The position numbers and the translations under genes were made by a program. 28,459 nucleotides of DNA from a virus. The notes below the pieces were generated by a model. The model did not search any database. It was not told where the DNA came from and saw only the letters and a list, made by a program, of their open reading frames with translations. This document shows, piece after piece, positions 23,757-28,459 of the stretch; the first letter of the stretch is position 1; every line of letters starts with the position of its first letter. The stretch spans positions 1-28,459 of IMG/VR virus record IMGVR_UViG_3300046491_000095. One strand, 5' to 3'.

Positions 23757-24776
23757 ATGACTCTCACACAAAAAATCCAGCAGGCCCTTGCGATGATGTT
23801 CGGTGGCGGGGCGCAGCTGAGCAACCGCAATCTGATCGTCGATGGCAATAAAGATAGCTGGACACAACTTACCGCCCTTAGTCTCAGCACTACCGGACAG
23901 TACACGCCTAACACGCTGTTAGCCGGTCGTGCGGGCGCGGGCGGCGTGGCCACGTACACTGCGGCACCGTGGTCGGGCGCTCCCGGTAACCCTACGATGT
24001 GGGGCATGCAGCAGCCCGCTAAGTATTATGGGAGTTTCCAACAGACCACGGCAAGCGCGGGTACACATGCAGCGCGGACTACTCCTGGTCTGTGGGCTCC
24101 TATTGAGGATGTGCAAACATGCGAGGGCCAATCTTTTACGCTCTCTCTGTGGCTGTGGGCGACTGCACCTATCACTCTCACTAAAGTTATCTTTGACCAA
24201 AACTTTGGTACTGGTGGCAGTCCTAGCGCTACTGTGCTGAACGACGTAACTGTTAATTGGAACCTTACTACCACGCCCCAGCGCTTCTCTGTTCGTATCG
24301 ACGTGCCTAGCATTATCGGTAAGACGTTGGGCACGACTACACCCGGCTATACCCAAGTGGGTGTCTTGTTCCCTCCAGGCGTTACGTTCGCCATTAACGA
24401 CGGTCAATGGCAACTTGAAAAGTCTAGCCCGCAAAGCTCTAGCGACCTTAATGGTAAGGGCGGTACGCCTACGGCGTTTGAATACCGCGGCTTTCAGGCG
24501 GAACTGGCACGTGTGCTGCGATTTTACGAAACGGGCGTTTACTCTTTTTCGGCAGGGTTTACCGCAAACGGCGCGCAGCATGGCGGCACTACACAATTTC
24601 AACAACCAAAGCGCGCGAGTCCAGCGATGAGTGGCGCGAACCAGTCCGCTGGTGGAGTGGCCACCACCGTGAATTTCTCCATCTCTGTGACTGGCATTTT
24701 TATCTGGCACTCCACCAATGCCGCATCCGGCACAGGCGGATTCACAGACACTTGGACAGCCGACGCCCGACTCTAA
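23757..24776 (+). CDS. Adhesin/receptor-binding-type protein, paralogue 1
   Basis: This 339-residue beta-rich protein starts with a short amphipathic helix (MTLTQKIQQALAMMFGGG), then LSNRNLIVDGNKDSW, the start pattern of carbohydrate-binding-like domains found at the ends of phage fibres. It is paralogous to the next gene: residues 150-260 align without gaps to residues 151-261 there, with 64 of 111 identical by my count, and both end in WTADARL. Codons end far more often in T (ACT, GCT, CCT, CTT) than in the rest of the window; bases 24181-24240 are 45% GC against about 65% in the tail genes. This points to acquisition by transfer. Probably a virion adhesin. The alternative is a fibre-tip chaperone or a secreted protein. 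Confidence 0.75.
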   Translation: MTLTQKIQQALAMMFGGGAQLSNRNLIVDGNKDSWTQLTALSLSTTGQYTPNTLLAGRAGAGGVATYTAAPWSGAPGNPTMWGMQQPAKYYGSFQQTTASAGTHAARTTPGLWAPIEDVQTCEGQSFTLSLWLWATAPITLTKVIFDQNFGTGGSPSATVLNDVTVNWNLTTTPQRFSVRIDVPSIIGKTLGTTTPGYTQVGVLFPPGVTFAINDGQWQLEKSSPQSSSDLNGKGGTPTAFEYRGFQAELARVLRFYETGVYSFSAGFTANGAQHGGTTQFQQPKRASPAMSGANQSAGGVATTVNFSISVTGIFIWHSTNAASGTGGFTDTWTADARL

Positions 24777-24788
24777 GGACAACAGACC

Positions 24789-25844
24789 ATGTTCAATCCA
24801 ACAAAAATCGCGCTGCTGATGGCGGGACTGTTCACGCTGAATGCGGCGAACGCGGTGCCGCTCTCAAACCGTAACCTGTTCGTTGATGGCCGGTTCGATA
24901 ACTGGACTTCGACTAGCGCCGCTGCCGGTGTGGGCGTGCTGACGTACGTCGCCCCGACAATGTGGGCAACGGGTGCAGGAACAGGCGGCGCAGCGACCAT
25001 CTCCCGTGTGGACCTGCGAACGAGTGCTAACCTGGCCTACATGGAAAGCGGTGCGCCCTACGCGCTACAGTTCAACCAGACTGTGGCGTCAACAGGCACT
25101 GTAGCGGCAGGGACAGCTCCTTTGATCACGCAGAAAATTGAGGGAGTGAGCAAGTTCGCAGGGCGCAGCGTCACCTTCCAGGTCAAGCTGTGGGCCGCAG
25201 CCAACATGACCATTCCGTCGATTATCGCGAGGCAAGGTTTTGGGACTGGCGGCTCGCCCAGTGCGCAGGTCGTGCAGGACAAGGCGGTCAACTGGGGCGT
25301 TACCACCACCCCAAGGAAGTTCAGCGTACGCATTGACCTGCCCGCCATTACCGGCAAAACAATGGGCAGTAATGGTGACGACTCCCTGCAGATCGGGTTG
25401 TGGCTGCCACCTGGTGTGACGTACACGCTCACAATGGCCGAGGCCCAGGTAGAGTATTGCGATCCAAGCTCGTCGTCGGACATCAACGGGGCAGGCGGCG
25501 CTCCGACGACGTTTGAGTATCGCGGTGAGCAGGCGGAACTGGCGCGGATGAACCGTCATTACCAGGGCGGCAGCACCCGGATGGAGATCGTTAACACGAA
25601 CTACTTCGGGGCCACCCATCGGTTCGTAGTGCCTATGCGAGGCATTCCTGCCATCACCGTTTCAGACGGATCGGGGAATGTAGGCAAATACGCGAGCGCC
25701 GCCGGTGGCAGTAACCGTACCAATTCTGGCGGGCAGTTGGCGCAAGCGCCGAACATTGCGGACTTTCAAACCGACGCCATTGCACAGACTACGAGCGAAG
25801 GAAACTGGGCCTTCATACTGTGGACGGCAGACGCCCGCCTATAA
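24789..25844 (+). CDS. Adhesin-type protein, paralogue 2, with predicted signal peptide
   Basis: This 351-residue protein is collinear with the previous one from LSNRNLFVDG onward. Its first 22 residues instead form a typical Sec signal peptide: Lys6, a hydrophobic core at 7-17 (IALLMAGLFTL), then NAANA giving an A-x-A cleavage site after Ala22, just before VPLSNRN. There is no lipobox Cys. Virion proteins do not normally carry signal peptides, so export from the host cell is suggested. Its composition is nearer to the phage average than that of paralogue 1, so the pair is not a fresh duplication. Upstream AAGGAC supports the ATG. Function unknown: possibly receptor masking, or a virion adhesin whose N-terminal helix only mimics a signal. 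Confidence 0.72.
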   Translation: MFNPTKIALLMAGLFTLNAANAVPLSNRNLFVDGRFDNWTSTSAAAGVGVLTYVAPTMWATGAGTGGAATISRVDLRTSANLAYMESGAPYALQFNQTVASTGTVAAGTAPLITQKIEGVSKFAGRSVTFQVKLWAAANMTIPSIIARQGFGTGGSPSAQVVQDKAVNWGVTTTPRKFSVRIDLPAITGKTMGSNGDDSLQIGLWLPPGVTYTLTMAEAQVEYCDPSSSSDINGAGGAPTTFEYRGEQAELARMNRHYQGGSTRMEIVNTNYFGATHRFVVPMRGIPAITVSDGSGNVGKYASAAGGSNRTNSGGQLAQAPNIADFQTDAIAQTTSEGNWAFILWTADARL

Positions 25845-25869
25845 TCCGCACACCTAACCGGAGAACACC

Positions 25870-26418
25870 ATGTCCGATATCCGCTTCAAGCAGTTCCGTG
25901 ACCCGGCGACGGGCGCAATCAGCGAAACCCGCGTGATCTATTTCGACGAGAACGGCCAGGATCACAACATCCCCGTCGCGGGCATGTGGATGAGTCAGAT
26001 CTACCAGGACTGGCTCGCCGCGGGCGGCACTGTAGAGACTGACCAGGAGAGCACGCAGGACGGGCAGGCTGCGCAATGGAGCGCGATCAAGGCAGAGCGC
26101 GACCGGCGTACGCAGACGGGCGGCTACTACGTCGCGAGCGTCGATAAGTGGTTCCACTCGGACGCGCAGTCGCGCATCCAGCAGATCGGGCTCGTGATGT
26201 ACGGCGCGAATATGCCCGCAGGACTGCAGTGGAAAACGCTGGATGGCTCGTTCGTCACGATGACGCCGACGCTGGCGCAAGCCGTCTTTGCCGCAGCGGG
26301 CGCGAGCGACGCTGCGCTGTTTGCCTACGGCGAGCAGCTCAACGCCCAGGTGCTCGCAGCGAGCGACCCGCTCAGCGTTGATGTGCTGGCAGGCTGGCCG
26401 AAAATCTACGGGGAGTAA
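25870..26418 (+). CDS. DUF4376-type tail fibre assembly-like protein
   Basis: This 182-residue protein has an N-terminal part (1-60) resembling fibre-assembly proteins, and a C-terminal region with the DUF4376 pattern: AQWSAIKAERDRR, GGYYVASVDKWFHSDAQSRIQ, then LQWKTLDGSFVTMT. Proteins of this type lie directly after fibre or adhesin genes in many phages and are taken to be chaperones or fibre-associated proteins. GGAGA precedes the ATG. It closes the fibre region; the next genes belong to the lysis side. The DUF assignment is by eye. Confidence 0.75.
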   Translation: MSDIRFKQFRDPATGAISETRVIYFDENGQDHNIPVAGMWMSQIYQDWLAAGGTVETDQESTQDGQAAQWSAIKAERDRRTQTGGYYVASVDKWFHSDAQSRIQQIGLVMYGANMPAGLQWKTLDGSFVTMTPTLAQAVFAAAGASDAALFAYGEQLNAQVLAASDPLSVDVLAGWPKIYGE

Positions 26419-26421
26419 CCT

Positions 26422-26880
26422 ATGCGCGTCGCGTTCTTCACCGGGCGGCATCCGGGCTTTGCTGGGATCTATGGCGTCATTGTCAAGTGGTGGACGCGCG
26501 GCGACTTCTCGCATACGGAACTCATCGAGAGCGTCAATCCGGACGGCACCGCCAACTGCTGGTCCTCGGCATATCTCGACAAGGGTGTGCGCCGCAAGAC
26601 CTACGCACTCCCCCCTTCCGACTGGCGCTTTGTCGACGTACCGACGACGCCAGAGCAGGAAGCGCAGGCGCTGCAGTGGTTCAAGGATCACACCGGCGAG
26701 CCGTACGACGTGCGCGGCATGTTCGGCATCGCGCTGCGCCGCCTGCCCAACTATCGCGGCAAATGGTTCTGCTCAGAGTCGGTCGCGGCGGCTTTGGGCT
26801 TTTCCGAGCCGTGGCGGCTCGATCCCGCGACCCTGTATATCGCACTCCAACGTGCTGATTTTTCAGGACCGAGAAACTAA
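26422..26880 (+). CDS. Permuted papain-like (YiiX/NlpC-P60-related) hydrolase
   Basis: This 152-residue protein shows the circularly permuted order of the YiiX/YaeF group: the catalytic His comes first, in GDFSHTELIES (His31), and the Cys later, in GKWFCSESVAAALG (Cys117). An EPYDVRGMFG segment lies between them, as in the family. There is no signal peptide or membrane helix. Such enzymes act as peptidases, amidases or acyl-transfer enzymes; the substrate cannot be told from sequence. Located 3 bases after the DUF4376 gene and before the lysis genes, it could process cell-wall or lipid material during entry or lysis. Confidence 0.7.
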   Translation: MRVAFFTGRHPGFAGIYGVIVKWWTRGDFSHTELIESVNPDGTANCWSSAYLDKGVRRKTYALPPSDWRFVDVPTTPEQEAQALQWFKDHTGEPYDVRGMFGIALRRLPNYRGKWFCSESVAAALGFSEPWRLDPATLYIALQRADFSGPRN

Positions 26881-26963
26881 GCAGTACGAATAAAGCGTCA
26901 TTTTCCTGTAAACTGCGGGCAAACCTGATCCCACGCAGGCTGACCAACAGTACAGGACCGCTA
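26881..26963 (+). other. Short non-coding gap before the lysis genes
   Basis: This 83-bp gap is more A/T-rich than its surroundings. It could hold a promoter for the lysis genes (TAAACT at 26909-26914 is -10-like), but no good -35 partner lies at the right distance, and no clear terminator is present. This and the 87- to 101-bp gaps after the capsid and tail tube genes are the longest gene-free stretches in the window. Confidence 0.3.
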
Positions 26964-27314
26964 ATGGACGCGACACTCGTTATCGCCGCTGCGGGCGTGA
27001 TCGTGCCGGTAGTAGGCGGTCTCGTCGGGTGGCTGTGGAATGCGCATTCAAAGCGCATCGACGCGCTAGAACAGAGAAACGCCGAGCAGGATGCAGCGAT
27101 GAAGTCTATAGCAGACAAGCACGCAGCTTTCGAACTCCAGGTCACCAAGGACTTCATCACGCAGCCCGCGCTGATGCAGGTGATGAGCGCTCTGGACAGA
27201 ACCATCACGGCACTCTCTGACGTCATCAAGGACAACCAGCGTGAGACGCGGGCGCAGCTCAACGCGCTCAATGAGCGAATCGACGTTCTCTTCAGCGAAA
27301 AGACCAAGGGGTGA
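26964..27314 (+). CDS. Membrane-anchored coiled-coil protein, holin-like candidate
   Basis: This 116-residue protein has one N-terminal transmembrane helix (about residues 4-25, LVIAAAGVIVPVVGGLVGWLW), then a long charged helix likely to form a coiled coil (about 30-112, with IDALEQRNAEQD and LNALNERIDVLF). The layout resembles XhlA-like or class III-type lysis accessory proteins. AGGA at 26954-26957 supports the start. It lies right before the endolysin, so a lysis role (holin, antiholin or holin partner) is likely. The alternative is an unrelated membrane protein. Confidence 0.6.
   Translation: MDATLVIAAAGVIVPVVGGLVGWLWNAHSKRIDALEQRNAEQDAAMKSIADKHAAFELQVTKDFITQPALMQVMSALDRTITALSDVIKDNQRETRAQLNALNERIDVLFSEKTKG
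27306..27311 (+). promoter_or_regulatory. Ribosome binding site that fixes the endolysin start
   Basis: AAGGGG lies 8 bases before ATG at 27320. The upstream GTG at 27311 overlaps the ribosome binding site itself and therefore has no usable spacing, so the ATG is preferred. Confidence 0.6.
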
Positions 27315-27319
27315 CCACG

Positions 27320-27880
27320 ATGCTGCCACAGCCGAATTACTCTGCCCGCTTCCTCGCCGTCATCAAGACCCTCTTCAGGATCGAGGGCGGTGTCTCCAAT
27401 GACAAGGACGACCACGGCGGCCTCACGAACATGGGCGTCACGCAGGCGGCCTACGACAGCTGGCGCAGGAAGCACGACCTGCCCGTGCAGCCCGTCACGT
27501 TCATCACCCCGCCCGAGGCCACGCAGCTGTACTGGGAAGACTACTGGACGCTTGCACAGGCGCCGCAACTGCCCGCCCCGCTCGATGCGCTCGTGTTCGA
27601 CATGGGCGTGAACAGCGGCCCCGGCCAGGCGAAGATGACCTTGCAGCAGACGATGGGCATGGGCGGTTCGGCCGTCGACGGCAAGATCGGCCCGAAGACG
27701 CTGGGCATGATCGCGAGCTACCAGCCGCTGCGCCTCTCGGACGAATACCTCGACGCGCGCGAGCGCTTCTACTACGACATCTGCGCACGCGACCCGTCGC
27801 AGAAGCGCTTCCTCTCGGGCTGGATCAACCGGCTCGAAGGGCTGCGCAAGACGTTCGGCGTGCCTCGCGCCGAAGCCTAA
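27320..27880 (+). CDS. Endolysin, GH108-type N-acetylmuramidase
   Basis: This 186-residue protein has the GH108 active-site start: a helix RFLAVIKTLFRIEGGVSND with catalytic Glu22, then DDHGGLTNMGVTQAAYDSW. Other family marks are LYWEDYWTLAQ and FDMGVNSGPGQA (a helical core), then DGKIGPKTLGMI, which is the peptidoglycan-binding-like second half common to this family, and a C-terminal GWINRLEGLRKTF. It should cut the glycan strand of peptidoglycan. There is no signal peptide or membrane helix, so release depends on a holin. Confidence 0.92.
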   Translation: MLPQPNYSARFLAVIKTLFRIEGGVSNDKDDHGGLTNMGVTQAAYDSWRRKHDLPVQPVTFITPPEATQLYWEDYWTLAQAPQLPAPLDALVFDMGVNSGPGQAKMTLQQTMGMGGSAVDGKIGPKTLGMIASYQPLRLSDEYLDARERFYYDICARDPSQKRFLSGWINRLEGLRKTFGVPRAEA

Positions 27881-27900
27881 ACCCTGACCCGGAGAACGAC

Positions 27901-28137
27901 ATGATGCGAGCCAAGATGCAGGTTGAATCGGTACAGCGCTTTAGCGGCAGCGAAGTGCTGAAGATGCGTGCGGTATCGAAGTCCACTGCCTACCCGAGTG
28001 ACGGCACCGACGAGGACAACACGTTCGCGAAGTGGTCGCCGCAGGGCGAGCTGACGCTGACCGTGACGAACCCGGAGCTGCACGGCAAGTTCAATCCGGG
28101 CGACAAGTTCTACGTCGACTTCACGCCGGCCGGGTGA
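27901..28137 (+). CDS. Small conserved-type phage protein of unknown function
   Basis: This 78-residue protein begins at ATG ATG (either could be the start). It is beta-rich with a distinctive pattern: VESVQRFSGSEVLKMRAV, DGTDEDNTFAKWSPQGELTLTV, and a C-terminal GDKFYVDFTPAG. Small proteins with this style occur near phage structural or lysis genes. GGAGA lies upstream. There is no hydrophobic segment, so it is not a holin. Function unknown. Confidence 0.75.
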   Translation: MMRAKMQVESVQRFSGSEVLKMRAVSKSTAYPSDGTDEDNTFAKWSPQGELTLTVTNPELHGKFNPGDKFYVDFTPAG

Positions 28138-28141
28138 CGCC

Positions 28142-28402
28142 ATGTGGGCCGCGCTCAAGAAGCTCGTCAAGGACTGCCTGACGGAAAACAACGGCGAGAG
28201 CTATGACGTGATTCGCGTGATCACCGCGCTGGTGGGCGCGTCGGGCTTGCCGACGTTCATCGGCCTGTCGATCTACAGCGTCGTCGCGTCGACTGACCAC
28301 CACTTCCCGATGACCGAGTTCGGTGCAGCCTTCGGACTGATCCTGTCGGGACTGTGTGCGGCTGCCATTGGTGTCGGGCAGAAACAGAAGACGGACACCT
28401 GA
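28142..28402 (+). CDS. Holin candidate (two transmembrane helices)
   Basis: This 86-residue protein has an amphipathic N-terminal part with MWAALKKLVKDCL, two predicted membrane helices (about residues 27-50, VITALVGASGLPTFIGLSIYSVV, and 60-80, FGAAFGLILSGLCAAAIGVG) and a short charged tail (KQKTDT). Two helices with a charged C terminus fit class II holins. It lies after the endolysin and directly before a spanin-like gene. With the one-helix protein at 26964 it makes two candidate membrane lysis proteins around the endolysin; which is the holin and which its regulator is unknown. Confidence 0.7.
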   Translation: MWAALKKLVKDCLTENNGESYDVIRVITALVGASGLPTFIGLSIYSVVASTDHHFPMTEFGAAFGLILSGLCAAAIGVGQKQKTDT

Positions 28403-28420
28403 CCAACTGGGGAATCGACC

Positions 28421-28459
28421 ATGCCTACGCTTAATCCGTGGGTACTACTGGGGGAGCTG
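28421..28459 (+). CDS. Start of probable Rz-type inner-membrane spanin (cut by window end)
   Basis: Thirteen codons are visible (MPTLNPWVLLGEL), after GGGGAA at 28409-28414. The start 'NPWVLLG-x-L' is typical of the signal-anchor of i-spanins in phages of this type, and the position after holin and endolysin agrees. Too short for certainty. Confidence 0.5.
   Translation, partial: MPTLNPWVLLGEL

Noticed and set aside
26886-26914. Promoter before the lysis genes (TAAACT with upstream ACGAAT)
   Set aside because: The -35 half matches poorly; A/T-rich spacing alone is not enough.
1-28459. tRNA genes, insertion sequences, attachment sites or a CRISPR array
   Set aside because: No cloverleaf-like sequence, transposase, terminal inverted repeats or spaced repeats were seen by eye; a tRNAscan and repeat search would settle it.

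Overview
This window is the late structural and lysis region of a tailed phage with a long non-contractile tail (a siphovirus), or of the matching prophage. All genes run on the + strand, and gene order follows lambda closely: portal, head protease, scaffold-like protein, decoration-like protein, major capsid protein, neck genes, tail terminator, tail tube, G/GT, tape measure, M, L, K, I, J, then fibres and lysis. Base composition is GC-rich (65-67% in lines I counted by hand) with codons ending mainly in C or G. With the protein style of the DUF4376, GH108 and lambda K/L/I/J homologues, this suggests a betaproteobacterial host such as a Burkholderia or Paraburkholderia relative. That host call is inference. 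No terminase, replication, repressor or integrase gene lies inside the window, so its lifestyle cannot be judged.

Head and neck (1-7473): the 3' part of the portal gene, an S49 (SppA/lambda C type) protease with visible Ser/Lys catalytic motifs, an Ala-rich scaffold candidate, a decoration candidate and the major capsid protein. A tandem pair of near-identical stem-loops follows. Then come an FI-position gene, a connector, a stopper, a gpZ/HK97-gp10-like protein and a gpU-like tail terminator.

Tail (7526-20677): a 410-residue tail tube protein followed by an intrinsic terminator; a G/GT chaperone pair with an in-phase A AAA AAC -1 slippery site, followed by a second intrinsic terminator; a 1504-residue tape measure protein with four 47-residue repeats; then M, L (four-cysteine Fe-S type), K (MPN plus NlpC/P60), I and J. 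From K onward the genes are chained by 4-base start/stop overlaps, through three small genes to the fibre.

Adsorption and fibre region (20691-26418): a 1020-residue tail fibre with 63-bp (21-residue) heptad repeats, two tandem paralogous adhesin-like proteins, and a DUF4376 protein. Composition drops to about 45-53% GC from the fibre tip into the first paralogue, which suggests exchange of the receptor-binding part. The second paralogue replaces the short N-terminal segment of the first with what looks like a Sec signal peptide. A receptor-binding-type protein that may be exported from the infected or lysogenic cell is the most unusual observation here.

Lysis (26422-28459): a permuted papain-like (YiiX-type) enzyme, a one-TM/coiled-coil membrane protein, a GH108 endolysin, a small conserved-looking protein, a two-TM holin candidate, and the first 13 codons of a probable Rz-type inner-membrane spanin cut by the window end.
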